NCBI GenBank assembly: GCA_963682175.1
Contig: OY821791.1
Span: 32,114,326 to 32,178,325, forward strand
Direction of reading: 5' to 3'
DNA length: 64,000 nt
Origin: Triglochin maritima
Lineage: Eukaryota; Streptophyta; Magnoliopsida; Alismatales; Juncaginaceae
Part shown: positions 1-10,810 of the stretch, piece by piece
How the letters are laid out: every line of letters starts with the position of its first letter
Position numbering within the stretch: the first letter of the stretch is position 1
Made by a program: the position numbers and the translations under genes
Notes under the pieces: model-generated
What the model was told of the DNA's origin: nothing
Seen by the model: only the letters and a program-made list of their open reading frames with translations
Databases searched by the model: none

Positions 1-1180
1 ACTTCCTATTTTTAACTTGTACGTACTTATCCTTTTACACGGCATTAATGTGTAACTAAATATGACAATAAATTTGGTATATACTCTTAACTTCAAATTA
101 AAAATTCATACTTGATTAGTTCCAGGATTAGGCACAAACTAATGGGAACCAAAGTGAGTATTCTCTTTCACAGCCAAACATTTCGTTCCTTTTGACAACA
201 ACTGTAACATATTGAATATGATTTTCATAAGTTTTTATACAGTTTATTTCTTTTAACGAAATCTGAAAGGTTGTACAAAAAATTTAGTGGTTTCTTTCAC
301 AAAATCTGAAAGCTGACACTTGTATTCAAGATTTCGAAGAAAGATGGCGGAAGGGGCCCAAAGGAGACCTCTTGCTTGCACCATTTTGTGTTGATTAAAA
401 GTGGTTTCTTTTTCTTTCTTTTTTTACAAAACTTTGCAGTCTCTTTTTTTGTTAATTTTGCCAAAAAACGAAATACGATGAATATATTTCAAATTTTGGA
501 TGAGTAAGTGAACTTTTCAAGCAAACACTATTTGTTTTCAATCTAGCCAGATTATGTAATAAGAAGGGCATGCATGTATATCATTAACCAAAATTTTGTA
601 TTATTAATGTTCCTTAATTGTAACCATTAAATACCAATATCCTTTGGAAATGGACTGAAGATCAATTGGTGGCTTGTCTTCATTATGTAAACAGTGTCCT
701 TGTTTTCTTTCGATCCTTTACTATTCAACAACTCCACGGCGCTTGAATTTGCAAAAGTCAGATGGTTATGGACATAGGTTCGGTTTGAATATAGTTTTTT
801 TGTAGTATTTAGTGGGCTAAGAGTAACCGAGAATTGTTGGTTGCATCCAAACAGAAAACTAGAAAGATTGGTCGACTTCACTAAACAAAAAAAAAGCTCA
901 ATCACGCTCAAATTCACTATTGTCATGGAATTAATTTACCATGACATCCTGTGATTTTGTTAAAGGACAGTCAATGTCCTCGTTCATCATTCACATATGA
1001 CCCTACTGTTCAACATTATTATGTCGAACTAATTACAACTTTATCATTTTTAATTTGAAGTTGGATTACATTGGTATTATCATACGTGACTCGTTTATTT
1101 TTCCACAACTCAACTTTTCCGTTAACAAAAAAAAATCCCCTTCTCCAATAATTGCCTCCGCAGGACAGTTTTGTCCCTCG
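1..1180. other. AT-rich intergenic DNA, nothing recognised
   Basis: No conserved coding frame, tRNA, or terminal repeat structure was seen. Short open frames on the minus strand have no recognisable composition and are taken as chance. Confidence 0.5.
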
Positions 1181-1189
1181 CAGGACTGG

Positions 1190-1305
1190 TCTCGTTTTTT
1201 GTGTGCATACTACTACTGGAAAAGAGGGTTATCACGTCGAATATTAAGGGGATACAACGTTAGGTTGACCACCTTGGTTGGCCGACGTGGTAGGTAGAAA
1301 ACGTG
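1190..1305 (-). repeat. Fragment related to the inner end of the 6.6-8.7 kb element
   Basis: The stretch from TACTACTGG through TTATCACGTCGAATATTAAG and GGATACAACGT closely matches the reverse complement of 8185-8248, which also runs from CACTACTGC through TTATCACGTCGGATATTAAG to GTACAACGT. The similarity covers about 60 bp and then fades. It is therefore a relic of the same repeat family in the opposite orientation. No second terminus was found. Confidence 0.5.
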
Positions 1306-2254
1306 ATAGACATAGATGAAAGGAAGAAAGACAAAATTGTATTTTTCCATGAAGTGACGTTGCTTACGAAGTTAAAACGTCACCTCATGTTTAGAGTTTT
1401 TTTGAGTTCTTCCCAATAAGTGGTGTTTCAAGAAGAGGAGAGATTGATTTCACTTTTTCACCCCGACGGAAAGTTAGTTGGTATAATCATCGAATTCGTT
1501 CAAAACATGTCTCTTTTCCTGCTTCTTCTTGTTATATACCCGATTGAACAGGTGCGAAGATGCATGATTGACGGTTTTAGTTACAAATTGGAACAAACAA
1601 ATTAAAGTTTACAGTGTTGTATACCTCCAAAAACTATTGTTGTCAACTGAAATTCTTTATTATTTAATAAACAAATGCCCCTAGAGATCTTGGATGGAGT
1701 CATTGCACTATATATACAGTCAAAACTGTGAAATTGTTTGTCTTTTTTCCCCATTCCCATGGGTTCTTTGCATTTTTATTAGTCTAATTTATGTGGTTTG
1801 TTTCTTATTTTTGCCTACCAAATGCAATTCTATACTGCTACATAAATGAAAAAATAATATTTAAATAACAGTATTATACACAAAATAATTGCAATTTACT
1901 ATCTTGAATTGCACAAATTTAAACAAATAACAAAAAGACCTACAAATATTAGAAGTAAAATAGATATAATATACCAAAAATATATTATAAGGTCATTGAC
2001 ACTCGTCTGTTTATTTGAGGGTCTTTGACTTTTTCTAACATTAAAAACAATACCAAATGTCACATTTACTCTTGTTTATTTTGTCATATTTACAAATCAA
2101 ACATTTGTTCTTCCCGACATCCATATTTCTCCCAACTCTGTCACCCAACAAATTTCACCCCTAAATCCAACAACCTCTCTCAAACCATCCTACTTAATAC
2201 ACCAGAGTATTAAGATCGATTTCCATTAGCTTTATTTTGATATCTTTTTCGGTT

Positions 2255-2483
2255 TTAACACCAAATGAACCAAACGAGCTGGCTTATTTCAACAAACAAG
2301 TCGAACAACCTTGGTTGGTGTCAACCAAACGACTTGGGTCATTTTCATTGAACAACCTGGTTCGTTTCCACCAAACGAATTGAGTCGTTTTCCCAAATAA
2401 CCAGGGTCGTTTACACCAAACGAGCTGTGTCGTTTTCACCAAACAAGCTGGGTCGTTTTCACCAAATAAGCTGGGTCGATTTA
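2255..2483. repeat. 23-bp minisatellite, first array
   Basis: Degenerate tandem copies of a 23-bp unit (TCGTTTTCACCAAACAAGCT plus GGG). The last three copies (about 2410-2480) are nearly identical and the left copies are more diverged. The same unit forms a second array at 3005-3372. The open frames that cross it are products of the repeat. Confidence 0.85.
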
Positions 2484-2660
2484 TTCATAACATCCACATC
2501 CAATAATGGAATTTGATGATTCTATATCCATTGGAAAGACAATTGAAAGGATCACATATTTGTTTCTCTTATGATTTGCCAAATTCCGATGAGTCGAGGG
2601 TAAAAAACGTGTCTCAAGATAAATCGTATCTGAAAACTGTACAATCAACAAATCTTGAAT

Positions 2661-2996
2661 AATTTGTGCATAACTCTCTCCTCCGATATCCAAATAACCC
2701 AATTCAAGGATTCTTACAAAGGCAATTTTTATTAAACATATTTCCAAATTCGGAACATAATAGGCTTATAAATGGCGTGGAAGACATACAAGTCCAACTC
2801 GGGACGCACCAGTCCTCCGCGAAATCAACGTGTCATCAGTATTTTGTGCATAACTCTCTCCTCCCTTATCCAAATATGAAGATTCAAGGCTCTTTACAAA
2901 GACAATTGGGAGACGCATTTTTTTTCTATATAACAAATTTCCCAATTCGGAACGTATGGGCTGATAAATGACATGGAAGACGCACCAGTCCGGATG
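2661..2996. repeat. 180-bp tandem duplication between two minisatellite arrays
   Basis: Two diverged copies begin ATTTGTGCATAACTCTCTCC at 2661 and ATTTTGTGCATAACTCTCTC at 2841, a period of 180 bp. Both continue through a TCCAAAT/TTCAAGG block, an AATTCGGAAC block, and end near GACGCACCAGTCC. With the flanking 23-bp arrays this forms a composite repeat of about 1.1 kb. Confidence 0.8.
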
Positions 2997-3004
2997 TGCC
3001 CAGA

Positions 3005-3372
3005 ATTTGTCCCGAACGAGTTGGATCATTTTTCCACAAAACAAAGCAGGGTCGTTTTTCCACAAAACAAAGCAGAGTCGTTTTTTCCACAAAACAAAAC
3101 TGGGACGCAACAGTCCTGCGCTGGACACACCAACAAGATGGGTCATTTTGATCAAACGAGTTGGGTCGTTTTCACCAAACAAGCTAAGTCATTTTCACCA
3201 AACAAGCTGGGTTGTTCTAGCAAACGAGTTGGGTCATTTTTTCAAAAAACAAAGATGGGACGCACCGACGAGCTTGATCGTTTTCACAAAATGAGCTGGG
3301 TCGTTTTCACCAAACAAGCTGAGACGTCATTGTTCTAGCGAACGAGCTGGATCGTTTTTCCTCAAAACGAAG
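3005..3372. repeat. 23-bp minisatellite, second array
   Basis: Degenerate units of GGGTCGTTTTCACCAAACAA type, mixed with variants reading CACAAAACAAAGCAGGGTCG. It is related to the array at 2255-2483. It was not recognised as part of any element with terminal repeats. Confidence 0.8.
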
Positions 3373-3379
3373 CTCAGAC

Positions 3380-4262
3380 TAAATTGATTGGAGAATTTCA
3401 AGAAAGAAAATATATAAATTAAATCAGACTGCATTTATTTGGTGCTCACAAATAAATTTATTGGAGAATTTAGATTATAACCTAACACGTATCGGTGATT
3501 GATATTTACCATCTTATAGAACCTTCTTCACTAGCTTCTGCCATATGATTCTATGAGTACCACAAAATATAACATGTATACCATCGATTCAATTTGATCT
3601 ATGTGGCCTTTTTTGTGATTGTATTGCGTGCATTTTTCATTTGAAAAATCTCAACCCTTACAATACACAAATATTCTAGAGATACATTATTTAAATTTAT
3701 AGATCAGATTGTTGTAGGGAATAAGGGAAATAGGAATTTAATTAGGACTCAAACGGCCGGCAAACTTAGTTGATTAAAAACAAACGTAAGTATAAAGTAA
3801 AAATTTGAGGAGTACTGAAAGATAGCTAATAAAAAGGAAGGAGTTGGGGAAGAATGCATGCATACACACTTGTAAGAATCTAAAGTTTGTACAAAAGAAA
3901 ATTAAGTACAAACGTGTACCTTCCTTATGTCTTCTCTTAATGAATGTTTGTATTTGGTATTGGAGGGTTGATTGAATTTTTTTATAGTAAATATATGAAG
4001 TGTCGTGATTCAATTTAGGGACCAGGAAATAATGAATTTAAGTTAAACATGCAATTATATAATTCTATAGATATGTACACCACACATATACTATAGATTC
4101 GTATCCAATCCTTAATTTGCACCCATAATTATGATCATAAGAACCAATTCATCACAATCATGATCATCCAATTTCTTCAGTTATTCTAAATCGAGTAATA
4201 CATTATTATTTTGCACCAAACAAGATCTGAAGCTTGAGGATAAAAGCCGTAAAGTTGCACGG
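3380..4262. other. Intergenic, 3' flank of the defensin-like gene
   Basis: AT-rich and without a recognisable gene. The part near 4263 is presumably 3' UTR and terminator DNA of the minus-strand defensin-like gene. I saw no clear poly(A) signal that I would commit to. Confidence 0.4.
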
Positions 4263-4685
4263 TTAGTTACGACTCTGACAACAACATTTATAAACTCCCA
4301 CAGGTTGACCAGGAGGTCGAAGAGGTGGTGGTGGTGGAAGTGAAGGTTCACATTTGCCTCCTTGAGAGTACCCTTGTAGGATGCAATGCTGAGCACACTC
4401 CGAGTCACTTTGACATGATGATTCAATGCATATTTCATTTCCAGATTGTGCATTCACTTCATCTATATTCAGTACACCAAAAGCAATACATTAAACCATA
4501 TGATTAAGATTAGAACAACAAAACATCTAATAAGAGAGAATTCCGTTTGTAGAGTTTAAAGGGATTGGTACACTATCTAATGACGATTTAGCTAGATTTT
4601 GGAATGTGAAAGTGGCTAATTAACCTGAGAACATAAACAAGGCCATGAGAAAGAAGGTGACAAGAACTTTGTTTGAGGAAGCCAT
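4263..4685 (-). CDS. Defensin-like (DEFL) secreted cysteine-rich peptide, two exons
   Basis: Exon 1 is 4685-4625 and exon 2 is 4462-4263, giving an 86-aa precursor. Exon 1 encodes a start Met and a hydrophobic signal peptide (residues 1-20, core LVTFFLMALFMF). The intron is GT-AG with phase 1, the usual place in plant DEFL genes, just after the signal peptide. The mature part has eight cysteines in the order ICIE, SSC, SEC, QHC, GKC and a terminal CCC cluster, the count expected for defensin-like peptides. An unusual proline-rich loop (PSLPPPPPLRPPGQP) lies between Cys5 and Cys6. Family members act outside the cell, in defence or reproductive signalling; which role applies here cannot be told. 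The exact disulphide pattern is unassigned. The start is favoured by the signal peptide and by a TATA box about 50 bp upstream. A frame beginning with Met inside exon 2 is not the true start. Confidence 0.85.
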
Positions 4686-4717
4686 TGCACTCAGTTTTTT
4701 TTGTTTTTCTCGATCAT

Positions 4718-4905
4718 CATTCTTATGCCGGATCAATTTATAGAACATTTTTAGGATGATCCATCGTGATTGTCTTGCTTGGGAAAGCATGATTATATTT
4801 TGATTTCATTACCTTTTTGTATTACCCATACATGCATCTTAATTAATTGCATTTGTGTGGTAATTGAGTAATTAATTTGTTCGGTAGGATAGATCGATGT
4901 TTTGA
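4718..4905 (-). repeat. Upstream block of the defensin-like gene, copy 1 of 2
   Basis: This block, containing the TATA box, matches 9216-9394 in order and orientation. Shared words include CAATTTATAGAAC, GGAAAGCATGATTA, GATTTCATTACC, ACATGCA, TGGTAATTGAGTAATT and GTAGGATAGAT. It is either a duplicated promoter or a dispersed repeat inserted upstream of the gene. Confidence 0.65.
4736..4742 (-). promoter_or_regulatory. TATA box of the defensin-like gene
   Basis: On the minus strand this reads TATAAAT, 51 bp upstream of the ATG at 4685, a normal distance for a plant gene with a short leader. It lies inside a block (4718-4905) that has a diverged second copy at about 9216-9394. Confidence 0.6.
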
Positions 4906-5884
4906 GCGAAAAGTCCACCAACCATTTAAAAATAGACATTTTTGTCTAGGGCCGTCGATAAGTACACATTTACGTCCATTAAACTTATTCCTTTTTAGCT
5001 TCTTGGTTCCCATATAAATTAAATGGCAACCTCCAAAAGTTAAAAGTTAAAACCAACGACCAAATTGTTGTTTGGGAATCCAGCTAGCTTTTTAGAGCAT
5101 TTTGCAAATAATCCAAACTTAAAACTCCAAAAATTAGTGTTCCCATACCCAACTCGTAGACTGCATTGCAAAACTAAAAAGGTATTTTATTCCTTTGAAA
5201 ACAAAGAAACATCTACAGTTTTAAATTATACATTTATACCCTTGTGAAGAAAACATATATAATAACTCATATTGATTTGAAAATTCATCCAACTCTCCTT
5301 TACGGGGTTAATGAGATCAGATTTTCTCAAGTGATGTATCCCATTATTCAACTCAATTATCAAAACCCAATCATCATTTAGTTTGCAAGTTCCTCAAAAT
5401 CAAACCACATTAGCTTTTCGAAGTGTAGAAGTACTGAATTTTCAACACACTCATTAGTGGTTTATGTAATGTTTCATTTTGTTAACTACTTTGTAATTAA
5501 TAAAGAAGTTGTATAATTTTACATCTTAATTAACAGTTGCATTCTTTTTCGTCGTTTAAAGTTCTTAGAATCGACTTAGGTGTTACTTAGTTTAAGGTAA
5601 ATTACAGATACCTCTTTTAAACACTGCCCAATAGTACAGTTAAACTCCCTGAACTTTGCATGACAGTTACATCACCTAAACTTTCGTTTCTTAGGCATGC
5701 CACCATCTGAATACATAGAATTTTGTTTGTTGACATTTGTGTCGTTATTTCTCGAGCTTTTCATGTGTTTTTCCACAAATAATTCTGTCTTGACTTTTAC
5801 AGAGCAAATGAATAAGATTCCATCAAATAATGATATAGATGTGATTCTTATCCCCAAATCCTAAGAAATATTTTAACAAATAAT
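4906..5884. other. Intergenic, nothing recognised
   Basis: AT-rich DNA with no supported gene. A short tract near 5600-5700 (TAAATTACAGATACC onward) resembles edges of common plant MITE-like repeats, but no matching end was found. Confidence 0.35.
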
Positions 5885-6489
5885 TGTTGGATTATTAAGT
5901 TTGGGTTAGGCCCTTGAACAAAATCCAATGTTGAGAAGTGGAGATTGTGGAAGGAGTGAAGGGGTGGTTAGACCCATGTACACTTGCACTCATGGTAATC
6001 ATTGACCCATGTTAGTGGGGGCTAATGAGTCTATTTTTATGCCTTAGACTACTATAAATTGGCTTGTACTCCACCCAGAAAAATACACACACAAGATTCA
6101 CATCTTTTATCTCTCTCTCAAAACGAAAAACCGCTTCGGTAATTTTTGTCTCCACAAATTCCAACGTTCTCTAGAGTCGATTCTTGCGAGGTTTTGATCT
6201 CCTTTCGAGGTTTGTTGACTCCGGTGTACGCCCGTTAGACAAAGGAGTCATTCTATCCTACGAAAAAAGCACTAGACCCATCGCATTGGTACGTGGGAGC
6301 GATTTTTTCTTTGAGGCAAGTCGGAATTCGACGGCTCGGTTTGTAAGGTGTTTTCTGACCATTATTCTTTGTTTGTTTGTTATTCTAAATATGAATTTGT
6401 ACGTTAGCTTAATCTGAATTTTGTTGATTTATGTATTCGACATTTGTAACCCACTGTATTGCATGATCATATTTGCAATTGCTTCAACA
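5885..6489 (+). mobile_element. Solo LTR, probably Ty1/copia (605 bp)
   Basis: It begins TGTTGGATTATTAAGTTTGG and ends CTTCAACA, giving TGTTG...CAACA inverted ends. The flanks carry a perfect 5-bp target-site duplication, ATAAT, at 5880-5884 and 6490-6494. A TATA-like CTATAAATTGG sits near 6051, about 165 bp into the element, so the LTR is read on the plus strand. No internal domain is attached, so this is a solo LTR formed by recombination. The small open frame inside (6184-6417) is not a gene. Confidence 0.8.
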
Positions 6490-6600
6490 ATAATAAGTTA
6501 ATTTTACATGGTAAAAAACAGATTAATCAATTCATCTATAATTGATGATTGGTTTTGTCAATTTTCTTTGATACATATCTGACATAATGAAAATATATTA

Positions 6601-8738
6601 CGGTTAATTACACTTTGCACTATTGAATTATGGCTCCACATCACTTTGGTCCCTTGCACTTTAAAAACAACACTTACACCTCTTTACCCATCACATGTAC
6701 CAATTAGAAGTCCAACAAATTAAGTATTTGTATGAGTAATGAAATATGACAAAAACATTGCTACCGATTTTTTTTGGGTTCATCAATTGTATTTTACAGC
6801 AATATGCATGTTGACAACTGCTGGAATGTCGGACTACCACGTCGCCCCTAGCACGTCGGACATTACTAAACTGACGTGGCAGATAGTCTGCCACATCGGC
6901 GTTCACGCCGACCGACGTGGAAGGTTTATTTTATGATTTTTTTAAATTTATTCATACACTACCACGTCCATCCCTCTAGACTGACGTTGTAGGGCACCAT
7001 ATCACGTCTGCTAAAACTAATCTGACGTGGTATTGTGACCCTACCACGTCGACATTTTCTTTGACCGACGTGGAAGGGTTAGTTTATTTTTTTAATATAA
7101 ATTATTCATACACTATCATGTCTGCGAAAAGTAATCTGACGTGGTTATGTGGACTCTGTTTGCGATTCTGATTTCATTCTGAATGACAAATTGACAATAT
7201 TGGATTACAGTTGTATTAAATATGTATTGTTTCTGGATGGTCTCATGTTGCAAAAGGACCAGTATGACGTATTTGCAAAATAAATTATGAAACCCAAAGA
7301 AATAACAACCAAAGGAAAGACGTCCAACTATTTTAAAAACGTTCACAATTTTATTGTCAAGCAAATCTGAGAAGGAGTACATGTCGACAAACAACAAATT
7401 TCCTACATGTCTAACGTTTCAGATTTGTTAGCTCCAAAGGAAAGGGATAAATTTCAACGTGAAATCCTCTACCAACCTGCGTCGTTGCTCCTCGAGGTCC
7501 TTCAATTCTAAGAAGAGTTCTGCAAGGGCTACATTGGTTGTCTTGAATGTGACCGGATTTCCACTTCGCATCGTGCTTTTCCAGTCCTCCACGCAGTTCG
7601 TTATTATCCACAGACAGAACATTATGGACGACTCTACGGTCTCCAACTCCAGCCTGATTTAATATGAATTGTAGGGTTCGAGTCTAAAATATAGGTATCA
7701 AACAAAAAAAAGTAAAAAATATAAATAAATATCCTACAACGTCGGCCTCATAACAAAGTCGACGTTGTACACAATCTAGCATGTCAGTTGTCAATACCAT
7801 CGACGTTGTAGTATATTTCTCTAATTTTTTATTTTTTTATTAAAGAACATACACGTTGGTCATCTATACAACCAACATTATAGGATATCTTGGTTATTTT
7901 TCTAATTTTTTATTAAAGAAACTACCACATCGGTCGTCAATAAGACCGACGTTATAGGATATTTCAGTTATTTTTTATTTTTATTAAAGATACTACCACG
8001 TCGGTCTTACAGAAAAGCCGACGTAGAAGGATATTCAGGAGTCAATTTTAAACGTCCATTTACCACGTCGGTCTTAGATAAAACTATGGCCAACGTTATA
8101 GAGTATCCTACCACGTCGGTTATCCGTACCAACGTGAAAGGGTACACCTTTATAACGTCTCCCGCATACCATGTCGGTGATGGAAGGCGGAACACCCGAC
8201 GTTGTACCCCCTTAATATCCGACGTGATAACATTTTTTTGCAGTAGTGGCACTTTCATGTCGAGAGATGGTCTGAGCAAATTCTGTGTTGTCAACTCGAC
8301 AATCATCACAAATCAACCAAGAACAAGCAAGCAATATATTCATAATCGAAACCATATCTAGAGCAACAAAGTTTTCAAAAATTGTCAATATTCAATAAAC
8401 CTCGATTCTGCAACAATTAAACATGTTAAAACCCACAAATAAGCATCAATTACTATATATAGATCTTGAGCTTTTTCTTGACGAGGTTGGTGAAGAACCT
8501 CCGGCTTTGCCAACGAAGAAGACGAGGATACGATCCTTGAGATTGCCGATACATCCCCGTCGTGGATGTTGAGAAGGGAGTGAAGGTTGTAAGATTTTCA
8601 TAGACCAACAGAACCCCAACACAAGGGTGTTCTTTTGTTATACAATGATTCTTGAGGGGTGTAAGCGTTACATTTTAAAGTTTAAAAGGTCAAAATGATA
8701 CATGGACATAATTCAAGGATGCAAAGTGTAATTAACCC
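6601..8738. mobile_element. Non-autonomous Mutator-like element (about 2.1 kb)
   Basis: The ends are long terminal inverted repeats. The left one begins CGGTTAATTACACTTTGCA and the right one, reverse complemented, GGGTTAATTACACTTTGCA. Similarity continues for about 80 bp (TTGAATTATG, CACTT/CATTTTG and TTACACC blocks). The flanks are AATATATTA (6592-6600) and AAAATATTA (8739-8747), a 9-bp duplication with one mismatch, as expected for MULEs. The interior carries many scattered copies, in both orientations, of a CTACCACGTCGGTC / GACCGACGTGG motif. There is no transposase frame. A GC-richer block at 7411-7660 may be captured host sequence. Confidence 0.75.
7411..7660 (-). other. GC-richer block inside the MULE, possible captured exon
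   Basis: This stretch is open in two minus-strand frames and is richer in GC than the repeat DNA around it. The upstream edge looks like an acceptor (AAATCAG followed by GCTGGAG). One frame contains a charged segment, ELKDLEEQRRRLVEDF. I do not recognise a family. Pack-MULE style capture is an inference only. Confidence 0.25.
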
Positions 8739-8747
8739 AAAATATTA

Positions 8748-10810
8748 TCTTATGAAGAAAGAAATCTCAAAAACAAATTCGGAAGCGTATTTAAAAAAAG
8801 GTTGGTTTGTTTGCTATTGGCACTAGATAAAGAACATAAGTTTCAATTAATCGATATGAACATTCAAAATATAAACATGTATATCAACAATTTTGTCAGG
8901 ATAACCTTCTACTACATTACTAAAATAATTTACAAATAATATATAAGAAAGTCAAAGTAATTAATATGTTTAGGATTGTAGTATGTTGATTTCTCATGAG
9001 TTTTCAAGAAGACAGAACAAAGTATATATAATTCATATATTAAGTACAATCTAATAAATGAATGATCCAACATCAGCCACCCTTTATGGAATGAAGCAAA
9101 TCATAACAACCACTTCACAACAACCACAAGAACCCAAGTTTTTCCTTTATTTAGATAAAGAGCGGTACACTATTATTATTTTCGCCATTTCCACTGACTA
9201 TCTGTTGTTGTAATCGATCTTATGTCAGGTCAATTTATAGAACTTTTTGGGACAATCGGTCGGGATTGACTTTCTTGGAAAAGCATGATTACATTTTGAT
9301 TATTCTGATTTCATTACCATTTTGTCTTACACCTACATGCACCTTAACTATTTACCTTTTGTTGGTAATTGAGTAATTTGCTACGTAGGATAGATGTTTA
9401 AGATGACCGGGTTTGTGCACGTATGGGTAAACAAAGGAAAAGAAAATAATTACTTTGACAAGAACGAAATTTCCGCTCCAGCTTTCTTTGCTATTTGGAA
9501 TGTATAGGAACAATTTTTCTCTCTATCTCTCATCATCTCATGTCATCCGTTAGGAAATTTAGGAAAAATGTAAGAATGTGAGGAATAATGTATAAACTTG
9601 TTAAATAACTAAATAATTATATACCTTACATAAAACTATAATTTTTAAGAAAAAATTGCATATTTAATTTTGAGTATTAGTTGTTTAATTAGTTCATAAC
9701 CTCAATTCTTGGTATTATTCAACTTAATATGAAATCACTATAGACGTTTTAGTTCGCAAGTTCAGAATCATAGTTCAGCTCCCAATATGATGGATGATTC
9801 AAGATGATGTTGCAATTGAAAGTTTAAGTTATAGAATATATCAGTGATCTTTTTATGTTGTTTGAATAGCTATAAAAAGTTAAAAACTATAAAAATCATA
9901 CAAAGACAGATGTCCACGAAAAATGTGCCACTGCGATTACACCAAAACTAAACAAACAATTGAAAGAAACATCAAACTGAAACAAAAGAGTTGAGCTTTC
10001 CAAAGTAGGATTTGACTGAAGCAGTCAAACTAGACGAGCATAAGAGTTCTTGGTAATTGTGATAATAAATGCAACTACTTTGAGTGTTTTTTCTTCCCTT
10101 GCCTACCTTGAGATTATTAAAACAATACACCAACTTTAAAAAAAATGTCTCCGTTCAAATGAATGAATTTTCGTGGTGCATCCTATTAGTTTGTTTTAAC
10201 AAGAATTCTAGTTTCTCTCAATTATAAAGAACAAACATTGTGGTAATGTGCATTGGAATTTGATTTTGTAATGTGCATTAATTGGATAACATTTATTCAG
10301 GAACCATAGACAGATTGTATGACTTTTGAAAATCGGATTCTAAAATTAATTTAAAATTTCTGTTAATAAAAAAAACATTTCTATGAAAAGTAGTTGGATA
10401 TATTATTTCCTTTGCCGCTAATGAAGAACAATAAAACAGAGATTTATTTCTGAAAGAACAAAAAAGATAGAGGGTAATATCATTTTCATTAAAAAAGAGA
10501 GTTCGATTACTTTAAGAAAGGAAGTATCTACCAACTAACATGTGAGACTGTTCATAACTACCATCTGCCTTTTTTTTTCAAATCAAATCAAATCTCCAAA
10601 GAAAAGACATCAGTTGTTGAGATCTGCAGACATCTGACAAACATGTCCCTGTCCAATACAAGGGCATTTTGGTCATTTAAATCTAAAATTTGAATTTGCA
10701 ACTTCCCGTTTGAACTCCCTCCAGCAACTACAAACACACACTTCAAACTTCAAATCATTCAAACAAACAAAACAAAAACAAAGAGGAAAAATCAAAAGAA
10801 ATTCAGAGAG
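8748..10810. other. Intergenic; promoter and 5' leader of the RopGAP gene at the right end
   Basis: Apart from the block at 9216-9394, no gene or terminal repeat was seen. The last 150 bp or so before the ATG at 10811 are rich in A and C (ACAAACACACACTTCAAAC, CAAACAAACAAAAC), typical of a plant 5' leader. No convincing TATA box was chosen. Confidence 0.45.
9216..9394 (-). repeat. Second copy of the defensin-like upstream block, without its gene
   Basis: It matches 4718-4905, including the TATA-containing GTTCTATAAATT on the minus strand. Downstream, at about 9060-9215 on the minus strand, no cysteine-rich frame remains. The nearest ATG opens a frame of only 13 codons. This is either a decayed tandem copy of the gene or a dispersed repeat. 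Confidence 0.55.

Noticed and set aside
2766..3338. Overlapping frames of 101-138 aa
   Set aside because: They come from the 23-bp minisatellite, and the same words appear on both strands.
8190..8248. CACTA transposon terminus (CACTACTGCAAAAAA on the minus strand)
   Set aside because: The terminus-like sequence has no partner end within the element, and the outer element has MULE-type ends and a 9-bp duplication.
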